Assembly (NCBI GenBank): GCA_038205115.1
Contig: JBBRCE010000041.1
Coordinates: 1 to 44,982, forward strand
Direction of reading: 5' to 3'
DNA: 44,982 nt
Source of the DNA: JBBRCE01 sp038205115
GTDB taxonomy: Bacteria > Planctomycetota > Planctomycetia > Pirellulales > JBBRCE01
In this document: piece after piece, positions 1 through 8,878 of the stretch
Layout: the number at the start of each line of letters is the position of its first letter
How positions within the stretch are numbered: position 1 is the stretch's first letter
Notes under the pieces: model-generated
Databases searched by the model: none
What the model was told of the DNA's origin: nothing
What the model saw: the letters and a program-made list of their open reading frames with translations, nothing else
Translations under genes and position numbers: made by a program

Positions 1-69
1 GAGATGCCGCCGCACGATGGCGGCCTTTTGGGTGGCACTAAAGTGCCTTCGAGACTTGTTCGAACTCAT
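1..69 (-). CDS. Transposase OrfA (IS66/IS3 type), partial at left window edge
   Basis: Only the first 23 codons lie in the window; the gene continues off the left edge. The translation starts MSSNKSRRHFSATQKAAIV and matches in style the helix-turn-helix OrfA proteins that bind transposon ends in IS66- and IS3-type elements of planctomycetes (family memory, not a search). The start is well supported: a GGGAGGA Shine-Dalgarno sequence lies about seven bases upstream of the ATG. The gene follows the small exported ORF at 96-347 on the same strand after a gap of 26 bases. It probably belongs to a second mobile element next to the deleted IS66 at 375-1495. Confidence 0.65.
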   Translation of the reverse strand, partial: MSSNKSRRHFSATQKAAIVRRHL

Positions 70-95
70 GGAAAAATCCTCCCGTCAGGTTTATG

Positions 96-347
96 CTAAC
101 CCAACCGGCAACTTTGTCCACTTTCATCTGAGGCAAGACAGGTCCACAGTGTCACCCAGGAACCATTCTTGATTGCAACATCCATTTGGCAAGAGAATAA
201 GATCTTTTCCGGAGTGTTGTTCTCTCCAAGATATCCAAGTCGCTGATCTGAATGTGCGGTTCCTGACCATAATGCAACAAAGACGGCGAATGCGAGGCTA
301 ATGAAGCGGCGGAAAGTGGATGTAACTAAGTCGAAACGAACTAACAT
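96..347 (-). CDS. Small exported protein, unknown function
   Basis: An 83-residue frame of unrecognised family. Residues 1-13 carry basic residues, about 14-28 are hydrophobic (FISLAFAVFVALWSG), and a plausible signal-peptidase site AHS-D follows near residue 33. The mature part would be about 50 residues with three cysteines. An AAGGAA Shine-Dalgarno element lies about eight bases upstream of the ATG, which supports real translation. The start lies only 28 bases outside the left IS66 end, so its native promoter may have been displaced by the insertion. It could belong to the mobile element starting at position 69, or be a host gene trapped between two elements. Confidence 0.5.
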   Translation of the reverse strand: MLVRFDLVTSTFRRFISLAFAVFVALWSGTAHSDQRLGYLGENNTPEKILFSCQMDVAIKNGSWVTLWTCLASDESGQSCRLG

Positions 348-1434
348 TTGTGATTTCCTTCGTCAACGTGTCTCGTAACCGTTCACGGCTTGGGGAGCAG
401 TGAGGGGGTGGGTTGGTGGGCGAGGTGGGCTGCACGGCCGCGGTTCGGTATTGATAGACGTTGCGGTTTTGCAGACGGCAGGTTTCGATGGTGCTCAGCA
501 TCCGTTCCACAAAACGGCTGCCGCGAGAACTCTGTGTGCCGAACGATAGCTTCCGCCAAATCACGGCGTGACGCAACGCCCGTTCGGCCGTGTTGTTGGT
601 CGGTTCGACGCCCTGCCGATCAACGAATGTCCACAGCCACCGGCGATGGTTGTGCAACTCGTGGCACATGCCTACCAATCGCGGGTTGCCGGCGAACGCG
701 CCGCGCAGCAGCAAGGCGTCGACCTCGAAGCGCACCGGGCCCATACGCTTGCGAAACACACGCCGAGAAATGGTTTTCGATCGATAGGCCCACCAATGCT
801 GAAATATCAGTTTCACTTGCCGCATGAAATCGTGACCCTGTCGTTTGACTGTGTGATCAGGGTCATCGATCAAGGCTTGAAAATCGCGTTTCAGATGCGA
901 CCAACACCACTGTAAGCGTTTGGCCTGCCAGTACATCTTGGCCCGATCGCAATGGACGATGCCTGTGTACTTTTCGCCCAGCAGATGAACGACCCCCGTG
1001 CCGGCCCGACTGGGAAAGATGGCAAACACCGCAAACAGCGGCGCCACGGCGGTCCACAGCCAGGCTTTTTGATTGGCCTCTTTGTTCGGCGATTCGTCCA
1101 TGTGAACTCGCGGTTGCTCGGCCAGTGCCAGTTGAAGTTCCTGATACGGAACCGCCAGCGCGTTGGCCACGTGCTGCTGCATCTTGACCGTCAGCGCAGG
1201 GCAGCACGGCTGGCCCAACAAGTCTTGCAAGAACAGTGACGTGCGACGTTTGCTCTGCCGAAAGTAGGCCATCAGCAATCCGCTGAAGGCAATCAAACGC
1301 GGGCCGGACTGTCCGCGCGGCACGCCGGCGGGCAGCACAAACGCCCGGACGGCCGGCGTCATTTGCGCTTCGAGTTCCGGCGGAATCACAATCGGAATGT
1401 GTTGCGTGGACGACATAACCCCTGTCGTCGCCAA
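298..1434 (-). CDS. IS66-family transposase (TnpC), N-terminally truncated
   Basis: The frame encodes the IS66 transposase core: PAGVPRGQSGPRLIAF near residue 35, then the DDE acidic residues Asp113 (HMDES), Asp163 (HCDRA) and Glu284 (NNTAERALR). A normal IS66 TnpC is about 480-520 residues and begins with a coiled coil and a cysteine-rich zinc-binding region. Both are missing here, so about 130 N-terminal residues have been lost. The frame opens with TTG at 1434; an ATG at 1416 is an alternative start. The last 26 or so residues are read through the left terminal repeat into flanking DNA and are not native. The catalytic residues are present, but without the N-terminal region and tnpA/tnpB it is probably inactive. 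Confidence 0.8.
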   Translation of the reverse strand: MATTGVMSSTQHIPIVIPPELEAQMTPAVRAFVLPAGVPRGQSGPRLIAFSGLLMAYFRQSKRRTSLFLQDLLGQPCCPALTVKMQQHVANALAVPYQELQLALAEQPRVHMDESPNKEANQKAWLWTAVAPLFAVFAIFPSRAGTGVVHLLGEKYTGIVHCDRAKMYWQAKRLQWCWSHLKRDFQALIDDPDHTVKRQGHDFMRQVKLIFQHWWAYRSKTISRRVFRKRMGPVRFEVDALLLRGAFAGNPRLVGMCHELHNHRRWLWTFVDRQGVEPTNNTAERALRHAVIWRKLSFGTQSSRGSRFVERMLSTIETCRLQNRNVYQYRTAAVQPTSPTNPPPHCSPSRERLRDTLTKEITNVSSFRLSYIHFPPLH

Positions 1435-1495
1435 AAATGCCGCTCAAGTCCAGATCTGTTTTTGCAAAATCCCACCCCACCCCGTGAACGGTTAC
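375..1495. mobile_element. Internally deleted IS66-family element with both terminal inverted repeats
   Basis: The perfect 14-bp inverted ends are GTAACCGTTCACGG at 375-388 and its reverse complement at 1482-1495. Beyond the 14 bp both ends continue with similar G-rich sequence containing GTGGG runs. GTAA-type ends are usual for the IS66 family. The element is only about 1.1 kb, whereas complete IS66 elements are about 2.5 kb and carry tnpA, tnpB and tnpC. Here only the C-terminal part of tnpC remains. The 8-bp flanks (CGTGTCTC left, AAAACAAG right) do not match, so no target duplication is visible. Confidence 0.75.
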
Positions 1496-1704
1496 AAAAC
1501 AAGTACCTCAGGGAGTTATCTTTGCGAGATAATCATTTATCCGAGGCAGCACTCAATGAGCTTTCGAAGCGAATTCCGTTGTGTACAATTTTCCGTCGTT
1601 GACAACGCGAAACTGTTCATAAATCGCCTCGTCCCATTACGCATGAGCTGAAGTTGGCGGCCGTTGACTTCACAGCGCCCGTCCCTGCACCGCATCTGCC
1701 GCGA

Positions 1705-2553
1705 TTACGCCGCTCGCTGAGCGCGATAACGCTGCACGAACGCGCGATAATCGTCCGGCGTATCGATGCCGACCGTCGGTTCGTCAACAATGCCGACGCT
1801 GATGGATTGCCCGTGCTCCAGCACTCGCAATTGTTCCAGGTTTTCCAGCTTTTCCAGCGGCGTGCGTGGCAATTGCGCCAGTTGGCTGAGAAATTCGCGA
1901 CGGTAGGCATACAGACCAATATGCTGGTAGAAGTGGGCAGGCTCCGCATACAGCAGATTGTCGTCCCACGTTCGCGCATTCGGAATAGCGCTGCGGCTGA
2001 AGTACAACGCCCGGCCGGAGTGGTCGAATACCACTTTGACGCAGGCCGGATCGTCGAGTTGCGCACGACTGCGGATGGGCGTGGCAAGCGTGGCCATTTG
2101 CGCCGCGGGATTTTGCTCCAACAGCGAGACCACCAGGTCGATTGCAGCCCCGGAAAGCTCCGGCTCGTCGCCTTGCACGTTGACAATCACATCCACGTCG
2201 GCCAGTAGCGGAGCGAGTTCGGCAATTCGATCGGTGCCGCTCGCTGCCGTGGGGCTGGTCATTTGCACTTGTCCGCCAAATGATCGCACGGCGGCGGCGA
2301 TTTCTTCGTGATCGGCGGCCACGAGCACCCCACGCGGCCTGGTCGCGCGCTGCGCCGCTTGGTAAGTATGTTGCAACAGCGTTTGGCCGGTCTCGGCGAG
2401 CAGTAATTTGCGCGGCAATCGCGTGGACGCCAGCCGCGCGGGGATCACAATCTGGCTGGTCAATCGCGTGGCCGCGATCAGCGGTGTGCGAATCTCGCCG
2501 GCGGCAAGTCGACCGCCCAGGCTCCAAGTTGCCGCGTGGACATCCATGCCCAT
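1705..2553 (-). CDS. kdsB: 3-deoxy-manno-octulosonate cytidylyltransferase (CMP-Kdo synthetase)
   Basis: KdsB activates Kdo with CTP to give CMP-Kdo for the inner core of lipopolysaccharide and acts in the cytoplasm. Family motifs are clear: IPARLASTRLPRKLL (nucleotide-binding loop, residues 37-51), VNVQGDEPE (metal/CTP site), YFSR, QHIGLYAYRREFL, LEQLRVLEHG and the C-terminal VGIDTPDDY. The length of 282 residues is slightly above the usual 250 because of a 30-residue N-terminal extension before the conserved strand. I chose ATG 2553 because a GGGAG Shine-Dalgarno lies eight bases upstream. The frame is open further to 2679, and a TTG at 2463 sits next to the conserved core. The gene is monocistronic here and divergent from the lipoprotein at 2810. 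Confidence 0.92.
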   Translation of the reverse strand: MGMDVHAATWSLGGRLAAGEIRTPLIAATRLTSQIVIPARLASTRLPRKLLLAETGQTLLQHTYQAAQRATRPRGVLVAADHEEIAAAVRSFGGQVQMTSPTAASGTDRIAELAPLLADVDVIVNVQGDEPELSGAAIDLVVSLLEQNPAAQMATLATPIRSRAQLDDPACVKVVFDHSGRALYFSRSAIPNARTWDDNLLYAEPAHFYQHIGLYAYRREFLSQLAQLPRTPLEKLENLEQLRVLEHGQSISVGIVDEPTVGIDTPDDYRAFVQRYRAQRAA

Positions 2554-2809
2554 CGTGTCGTCTCCCGAAAAATCTTGTGCTGTTGTTTGCGATTCGCGGT
2601 GCAGCGCGATGTAGCGGCCCGTTGCCTGAGCGGATGGTTCAGAGTGGCAACTGTAATTGACGGGGCAATCATTCGCCAAGACCGGTTTTCATCGCGTGCT
2701 AGCGGGCCGGCTTTGGCGAAATTCGCTGATACCCCGAATGGAGAGTGCCGATAGAAGCGGTTAGACAACCAGTGATGGTTGGGAAGAATCCTTCTTAGGA
2801 AGCATTGCA

Positions 2810-3559
2810 ATGCACGTGACTCAGCGCAGCGGATTGCAGGCGTTTTTTGTAGCGATCAGCGCCTTGCTGCTCACGGCTTGCAGCGGATCGCGCCCGGAGC
2901 CACCCGCGGCTGTCGAATTGCAGCCTGCTTCCAGCCCGCGCGAAGCGGTCATGACCGCTTACACCGCCATCTCGCAAGATAATGTGGTGGGCCTGTTTGC
3001 CGTCTGCCGAACCACGCCGCAGCAGCGAGACATCCTCGCCGCGCATTGCAAGACGATGGCGGCTTGCAACGATTTCCGGCACGATTTTATTGCCGCCTAT
3101 GGCGCGAAAGCTTGGAACGACCTGGGTCGACGGAAAAAAGCGAAGCCCGACGGCAAGGCGGTCAGCAGTATGCAAATGCCGTCGCTGGGCGCGGAGGAGT
3201 TGGCAATTCTGGCGGCCACGCCCATCGAGACGCGCAGCGGCGAGGCGTTCTGTCTCGCGCCCAAACAAGATTACGGCGACGAACGCTCCCAGGAAGAGAT
3301 CAATCGCGACTCGTTTCACGATTTTGAAAAGAACGACAAACCGGACAAAATCCACATGGTGCAGGATGCCAACGGTTGGCTGGTCGATGGCAGCAGCATC
3401 ATGCCTGACGATCGGCGAACGGCTCCGATCTGCGATGCCATGACCAAAGTCATGCGCGACGCACAACAGATGATCGGCAAACCCGGCGTAACCCAAGACC
3501 AGGTGACCAGCGCCATCACCAAGGGCATGCTCAAAGCCGTCTTGATCAACATTTGGTAG
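2810..3559 (+). CDS. Putative lipoprotein, unknown function
   Basis: A 249-residue protein with a lipoprotein signal: hydrophobic segment FFVAISALLL followed by the lipobox LTAC, with Cys24 as the lipidated residue. The mature part is polar, with a segment PREAVMTAYTAISQDNVVGLFAVC reminiscent of NTF2-like or DUF4878-type domains that start 'a single helix plus task sites', but I do not recognise the family with confidence. An AGGAAG element about ten bases before the ATG supports the start. The gene is divergent from kdsB across 256 bases, and its last 14 bases overlap the end of the convergent membrane-protein gene. Confidence 0.75.
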   Translation: MHVTQRSGLQAFFVAISALLLTACSGSRPEPPAAVELQPASSPREAVMTAYTAISQDNVVGLFAVCRTTPQQRDILAAHCKTMAACNDFRHDFIAAYGAKAWNDLGRRKKAKPDGKAVSSMQMPSLGAEELAILAATPIETRSGEAFCLAPKQDYGDERSQEEINRDSFHDFEKNDKPDKIHMVQDANGWLVDGSSIMPDDRRTAPICDAMTKVMRDAQQMIGKPGVTQDQVTSAITKGMLKAVLINIW

Positions 3560-3866
3560 GGCGCAGCCTACATCCATAAGACCCGCGATGCCCAGCAAAC
3601 ATCGCAATCGGAGCAGGGGTAGAAATTTTGGCCCCGCGGCGAATCTCCATCGCGGTTGAGCCTGCGCCAGCATTCGGGGTGTTTGCAGTGCCGGCCGTAA
3701 GTGCCGCACCAAATGAAGATGCCAAAATCATGGCAAAAGACAAGCCCCCGGCAATCGCCATCGATAAGCGCCTAAGCACGAATATCAGCACAATGCCAAT
3801 CGCGGCGCCCGCGGCGCAGGCAATGGCAAACGGCCGATGATGAGTGGGATGCTCAAAAATTTCCAT
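3546..3866 (-). CDS. Small two-helix membrane protein
   Basis: A 106-residue protein with two hydrophobic segments, about residues 14-31 (ACAAGAAIGIVLIFVL) and 36-57 (MAIAGGLSFAMILASSFGAAL), and a polar tail rich in Ala and Thr. No family is recognised. The start is strong: GGAGGT six bases before the ATG at 3866, with a TTG immediately upstream that is less likely. It converges on the lipoprotein gene at 2810-3559 and overlaps it by 14 bases. The tail after residue 75 looks less protein-like, so an end-proximal frameshift is possible. Confidence 0.55.
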   Translation of the reverse strand: MEIFEHPTHHRPFAIACAAGAAIGIVLIFVLRRLSMAIAGGLSFAMILASSFGAALTAGTANTPNAGAGSTAMEIRRGAKISTPAPIAMFAGHRGSYGCRLRPTKC

Positions 3867-4098
3867 CAAATTACCTCCAAGCGGCCTGTGGGCGTATGGC
3901 GCCCGGCGGAACGTCGGTTTGCCGCAACGATTGTGGTATTCGTCGCGCGTGCTTAAATTCTAGGATTGGCGAGAACCGCGTTATCGCACTGCGTAGCGCT
4001 GATCGCTTGAACAGCCCACGACCCATGCTCTTTTTCGCCGCGTGCCAATCGGTCAGTCCCGTATGACGCGCCGTGCAGCAAACCACAAAACTCGCACT

Positions 4099-6531
4099 AT
4101 GAAAACTCCACACACTCGCCGTTTGATCTACCTTTTCACCGGCATGCTTGCGTGTGTGCTTTTGCCTCCGCTCGATGCGCGCGGCCAGGCGGGTTCGGTG
4201 TCGCCAGTGGCACCCGATTCACAGAAGGTAAACGACGTTGTCGTGTACGGCGATTCGTCCGGCGCGGTGGTTGCCGCAATTGCCGCTCAGCGCGAAGGCC
4301 GCTCGGTCATCTGGATCAATCCCACGAGTTTTCCCGGCGGCATGAGTGCCAGCGGACTTGGCGCCACGGATTTTCTCGGCCACCGAAACACCTTTGGCGG
4401 CATCGCGTCCGAGTTTTACGACGGCGTCGCCGCGGCCTACGGCACGGATTTCGTCCGCAGTTTTGAGCCCCATGTCGGCAAGCAGGTCTTCGAGACGATG
4501 ATTGCCAAGGCCGGCATCAAGGTGATTTACAATGCACAACTTGATCGCACTCCCGGCCAGGGCGTAAAGATGCAGGGCAATCGCATCCAGTCCATCACCA
4601 CGCTCGATGGCAAAACCTACCGCGGCCAGATGTTTATCGATGCCACCTACGTTGGCGATCTGCTGGCGGCGGCCGGCGTCACCTACACCGTTGGTCGCGA
4701 ATCGGAAAGCCAATATGGCGAAGACTTGGCCGGCGTGCGGCGCGGCGATACCCAACCGCGCGTGCATTACACGCAGCGAGACAAAGATCACTTCATTAAG
4801 TCTGTCGACGCGTATCTCAAACCCGGCGACGCAACGAGCGGGCTGCTGCCGCACATTCAGCGCGTGGCAGGCATCAAAAACGGCCAAGGCGATGACAAAA
4901 TTCAGGCCTACAACTATCGCGTCTGCCTGACGAGTGATCCAAAAAATCGAATCCAGATCGAGCAGCCGACCGGCTATCGAGAAATCGATCACGAACTGCT
5001 GCTGCGGAATTTCGATGCCGGCGATACGCGGCTGCCGGCGCTCATCGAACCGTTGGCGGGCGACAAGAAAAAGGTCGATTGGAACAACATGCAAGCCGTG
5101 GGCTCGGACGAGCCGGGCGCCAACTGGGAATATCCCGACGCCAGTTACCAGCGCCGTCGCGAGATCGAGCAGCAGCACGAGACATACATTCGCGGCTTCC
5201 TTTGGACACTCGCCAACAATCCGCGCGTGCCGGAGGCAATTCGCAAGCAGACGGTCGCCTATGGTTTGCCAAAAGATGAATTCACCGATAACGGCGGTTG
5301 GCCTTGGATGATTTACATTCGCGAAGCCCGCCGCATGAAATCCGACTACGTCATGACTCAGCTCGACTGCGAAGGTAAGCGTACGGTGCCCGATCCGATC
5401 GCGCTGGGCTCCTTCGGCATGGACTCACACGTGGTGCAACATTTTGTTACGGAACAGGGCCAGGCGCAAAACGACGGAGTCATCTGGCGGGTGCCGTCAA
5501 AACCGTACGGCATATCTTATCGCTCCATCATTCCGCCGAAGGGCGAGTGCGAAAACCTGTTTTCGACCATCTGCCTTTCAGCAACGCACGTCGCTCACGG
5601 TTCCATCCGTATGGAACCGGTGTTTATGGCCTTGAGTCAAAGCGCGGCCATTGCCGCCGGCGTGGCCATCGACAAAAAAATCCGCGTGCAAGATGTTCCG
5701 TACCAGGTCCTCGCGGAGAAGCTCCAAGCCGCTAAGCAGATCGTCCGTGTGCCAGCCCAAAAGAAACCGGCGGCTCCAAAAACGCCTGCGCCCAACAAAT
5801 CCGACGCCGCGGTGCCGGCCCCAAGCAAGCCCGACGTGTTCGAAATTCAGGGTCATAAAGCTTATGTTTACGGACCGCCCCAGCCGGCGAAAGGCAAACC
5901 GTGGATTTGGTACGCGCCCACCATCAAGGGCAATGTGATTATCGTCGGTCACAAAATGTATTACGACGCATTCATGGATGCGGGCCTGACCGTTGCCGGC
6001 TTCGACCTCGGCGAGGTGCGCGGCGCGCCCGCCAGCACCGACAAATTCACGCTCTTTTACGATGAGATGGTCAAACGCGGCTACTCGCCAAAGCCCATCG
6101 TGCTGGGGCAAAGCCGCGGCGGCCTGATGACCTTGGCTTGGGCCACGCGACACCCCGACAAAGTGCAGGCCTGGGCTGGCATTTATCCCGTCTGCAACCT
6201 CGCGAGTTGGCCACTGAAAAACTCCAAGGCGGAGACGCTTGCGGATTTTGCCATGACCGAAAAGGATCTTCGCGCCAAACTGGGCGAATTCAACCCCATC
6301 GAAAATCTCGCCGGCTTGGCCGAACGAAAAGTGCCCATGTTTGCCGTACATGGCGATCATGACGCGACAGTGCCCTACGACGACAACACCAAGCTGCTGA
6401 AAGAAAAGTTCGAAGCCGCCGGCGGTCATTGCAGCGTGAAAATCATCCCCGCCGAAGGCCACGTGATCTCGCCCTCATTCTTCGAGTGCCGCGAGCTGCT
6501 GGATTTCATTCTCGACAGCGCCAAACGCTAA
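4099..6531 (+). CDS. Secreted FAD-dependent oxidoreductase fused to an alpha/beta-hydrolase
   Basis: An 810-residue exported fusion. An N-terminal signal peptide (LIYLFTGMLACVLLPP, cleavage near ARG-QA) precedes an FAD_oxidored-type module (about residues 45-560). Its Rossmann loop reads VVYGDSSGAVVAAIAA and is followed by PGGMSASGLGATDF; the usual loop is GGTPGG, so the dinucleotide site is slightly divergent. A Pro/Ala/Lys linker (about 565-590) leads into an alpha/beta-hydrolase with the nucleophile motif GQSRGG (Ser672), Asp755 in HGDHDATVP and His788 in AEGHV. This would be a serine esterase or lipase triad. No clear Shine-Dalgarno is present; ATG 4099 is chosen because the signal peptide begins there, and the frame is open from 4042. 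It is convergent with a paralogous oxidoreductase. The substrate is unknown. Confidence 0.85.
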   Translation: MKTPHTRRLIYLFTGMLACVLLPPLDARGQAGSVSPVAPDSQKVNDVVVYGDSSGAVVAAIAAQREGRSVIWINPTSFPGGMSASGLGATDFLGHRNTFGGIASEFYDGVAAAYGTDFVRSFEPHVGKQVFETMIAKAGIKVIYNAQLDRTPGQGVKMQGNRIQSITTLDGKTYRGQMFIDATYVGDLLAAAGVTYTVGRESESQYGEDLAGVRRGDTQPRVHYTQRDKDHFIKSVDAYLKPGDATSGLLPHIQRVAGIKNGQGDDKIQAYNYRVCLTSDPKNRIQIEQPTGYREIDHELLLRNFDAGDTRLPALIEPLAGDKKKVDWNNMQAVGSDEPGANWEYPDASYQRRREIEQQHETYIRGFLWTLANNPRVPEAIRKQTVAYGLPKDEFTDNGGWPWMIYIREARRMKSDYVMTQLDCEGKRTVPDPIALGSFGMDSHVVQHFVTEQGQAQNDGVIWRVPSKPYGISYRSIIPPKGECENLFSTICLSATHVAHGSIRMEPVFMALSQSAAIAAGVAIDKKIRVQDVPYQVLAEKLQAAKQIVRVPAQKKPAAPKTPAPNKSDAAVPAPSKPDVFEIQGHKAYVYGPPQPAKGKPWIWYAPTIKGNVIIVGHKMYYDAFMDAGLTVAGFDLGEVRGAPASTDKFTLFYDEMVKRGYSPKPIVLGQSRGGLMTLAWATRHPDKVQAWAGIYPVCNLASWPLKNSKAETLADFAMTEKDLRAKLGEFNPIENLAGLAERKVPMFAVHGDHDATVPYDDNTKLLKEKFEAAGGHCSVKIIPAEGHVISPSFFECRELLDFILDSAKR

Positions 6532-6578
6532 CTCCTCATCGCAGGCCGCACGCCGCCAAATTTCAGCCGCGATTTCGT

Positions 6579-8645
6579 TTACTTCACCGGGACGAATTGG
6601 ATCGCGTCCAGAATCACAAAGCCGCCGGCGCCGAGATTGGAGAGCGAAATTGTCGTTTCTTCCGCGCCGCTCAGTTCCGCCGTGCCGACAGTCCGGAACG
6701 TTTCGCCGGCGGGCAGCGGCCGGGTTTGATCCACCGCAATCTCCGTCGTGTGAACGCCGCTGCGAATGACAACGGGCACGCTTTTCGCGCGGCTCGAGTG
6801 CGGCGAGTACGCCATGCGGACCTCATAGCGACCGGACGCTGACGCTCGAAATCGAAAGGTGGCCGTCGCGTTGCCCGTGACGCTCTGCTCGACATAACGA
6901 TACCCCGTTCCGACGAATGGCTTGAAGTTGGTCGACAATTTCCAATCTCCTTTGAGTTCGGCCTGCGAATCGTCAAGAACGTGCCCCGGCGGAATTTTCG
7001 AGTCCATGTTCTTCGCGTCTTTCGGCGTGCTGCCCTGTTCAGGCAAAGTCGGTAGCGAGAGCACCTGTTTCTGAGCCAGCAAACGCTCGCGCAACATCGG
7101 ATAGGGCAGCTTTTGTACGGCCACGTTCTGTTTGGCGCACATTGCCGCGGCGATGCCGGCGCTTTGGCCCAGGATCATCCATGTGGGCTCCACGCGAATT
7201 GAGGCCAAGCCCACATGCGTGCAGGATAGCGCGACGGGCACCAGCAGGTTGTCGCATTCCGTCGCCTTCGGCAGAATCGCGCGGTAGGGAATGTGATACG
7301 GTGTGCCATGCCGGCGACCTTCCATGCGGACAGGCATGATCGTGCCTTCATCGACGACCAAATCCTTGGTTCCGATACGCTGGCAGTCGTGCGAGTCGAT
7401 TGGAAACGAGGAGACGACGATCGGGTCGTCTTTTTTTGGGCTGTGCATGATATCTTGCTGCGAAACGACGTACTCGCCGATCATGCGTCGCCCTTCGCGC
7501 ACGTAAAGTTGTGGAGACCAGTGATCCATGGCAGCAAACTCATCGCGGCAGAGTCCGAACGAGGCCATTTGCTTTCGCAAGTTCGCCGGCACGGCCGAGT
7601 CGGTCGTGAGAAAATGATACATCTCCAGTGTGTATTGCTTGTGGGCCTCCCAGATCTTCGCACGGCCGGCCTCATCGGCCTCGCTCCAGCCATGACCTCC
7701 GCCTACCAGACCCATTGAGAACTGGCTCCCAATGCTGTTATTCGCGTCGAACTTGTCGCCTGGCAGCGGATACAGATCCCAGAGCAGGTGCGGTCGCTTT
7801 TCCTGCGCGAAGTAACGGCGTATGGCTTCGAATCGTGCCGGGTCGTAGTTTGCTGGTTCCGGAAAAGGAACGCGGTTCTTTGGCTCTTTCGTCACGCAGA
7901 GGCGAAAGCTGTAGACCATCACGTGTTTGTCTCCATCCGTTTCAGGCTGCGTTGCCATCGTGGTGATCAGCGGCAGCGGCTTGCCGTTGGCATCGAGGCC
8001 CGAGAACGCCATTTTCGCTTTCGGATACTGCTTGCCGGCCAGCGATTCTCCAAACGCCGCACGTCCCTCACGGCCGATCGTCCACGTCACACCGGCCGCA
8101 GCCATCAGATCGCCCTCGTAACTGGCATCCACAAAGACCCGAGCTTCGAACTGGCCCTCGCTAGTCGTGACTCGCGTGATGCGTGCGCCATCCTTGATCA
8201 CTTGCTGCAGGCGACGCTTTGTCAGCACCTTGACACCAGCCTCGTCCAGCATTTGCCGCGTGATCTTGGCCGCCACATGCGGTTCGTAAGTCCACGGCTT
8301 GTGATCTTTTTCAGTGACCCGATAGGGCAACTCAACGCCGCGCTGCCGATAGTCGCTTTCGATGCGCGTGTGCCATTCTTCGAAGAGGCCGAGCATCGTG
8401 CTGCGTACCGTTTGGTTGGAATCGCTGAAGCACAACCCGCCCGTATTTACGCCCCCGATATGATCTGTCGGTTCCAGCAACAGCACAGATGCCCCTTCAC
8501 GAGCAGCGGCGATTGCCGCGCAGAATCCGCCCGGCGTGGCGCCATAGACGATGACGTCCGCGGAGGCCGACCGCGCCTCGGCAGCCTGCAACCCCGGCAG
8601 CGGAAACAACAGTAACAAGGCGAGCATTGCGAGCGAGTGTTTCAT
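6579..8645 (-). CDS. Secreted FAD-dependent oxidoreductase with golvesin-like C-terminal domain
   Basis: A 688-residue protein with a signal peptide (LAMLALLLLFPLPGLQA-AEA). The FAD_oxidored-type module begins with DVIVYGATPGGFCAAIAAA at about residues 29-47, then IGGVNTGGLCFSD, and carries a second flavin-site strand VFVDASYEGDLMAAAGV. Residues from about 560 to the end form a beta-rich domain (YRYVEQSVTGNATATFRF, YEVRMAYSPHS, GGFVILDAIQFVPVK) like the golvesin/xanthan-lyase-associated domains, probably a carbohydrate-binding module. A GGAGGA Shine-Dalgarno lies about six bases before ATG 8645. It shares the FAD module with the convergent gene at 4099 but lacks the hydrolase. Planctomycetes carry many such enzymes, often in polysaccharide-use contexts; the substrate is not known. 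Confidence 0.88.
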   Translation of the reverse strand: MKHSLAMLALLLLFPLPGLQAAEARSASADVIVYGATPGGFCAAIAAAREGASVLLLEPTDHIGGVNTGGLCFSDSNQTVRSTMLGLFEEWHTRIESDYRQRGVELPYRVTEKDHKPWTYEPHVAAKITRQMLDEAGVKVLTKRRLQQVIKDGARITRVTTSEGQFEARVFVDASYEGDLMAAAGVTWTIGREGRAAFGESLAGKQYPKAKMAFSGLDANGKPLPLITTMATQPETDGDKHVMVYSFRLCVTKEPKNRVPFPEPANYDPARFEAIRRYFAQEKRPHLLWDLYPLPGDKFDANNSIGSQFSMGLVGGGHGWSEADEAGRAKIWEAHKQYTLEMYHFLTTDSAVPANLRKQMASFGLCRDEFAAMDHWSPQLYVREGRRMIGEYVVSQQDIMHSPKKDDPIVVSSFPIDSHDCQRIGTKDLVVDEGTIMPVRMEGRRHGTPYHIPYRAILPKATECDNLLVPVALSCTHVGLASIRVEPTWMILGQSAGIAAAMCAKQNVAVQKLPYPMLRERLLAQKQVLSLPTLPEQGSTPKDAKNMDSKIPPGHVLDDSQAELKGDWKLSTNFKPFVGTGYRYVEQSVTGNATATFRFRASASGRYEVRMAYSPHSSRAKSVPVVIRSGVHTTEIAVDQTRPLPAGETFRTVGTAELSGAEETTISLSNLGAGGFVILDAIQFVPVK

Positions 8646-8878
8646 GGTCGTCCTCCGGAATGAGCTTTTTTAAAACCGAACCGAGCCGATCAAACGGCGT
8701 CAGCAGACTCGAAACATCCGATTCCATTCATCCGCAGCGTTCTGGGTGAAATCCGTACGGTTGCGATTGCCACAAGGCTGTTTTTAGCGCAAGTATCCCA
8801 CGATCAGATGAAAACTGCCAGTCATCGCCGCGCCAGCTTCCACTCGCGACGAAACGCGCGGCGAACGTGTCGGCAGGG

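Noticed and set aside
367..1503. Target-site duplication of the IS66 element
   Set aside because: The 8-bp flanks (CGTGTCTC and AAAACAAG) do not match.
2795..3712. Open frame antisense to the lipoprotein gene
   Set aside because: The plus-strand lipoprotein has a lipobox and ribosome site; the antisense frame has neither.
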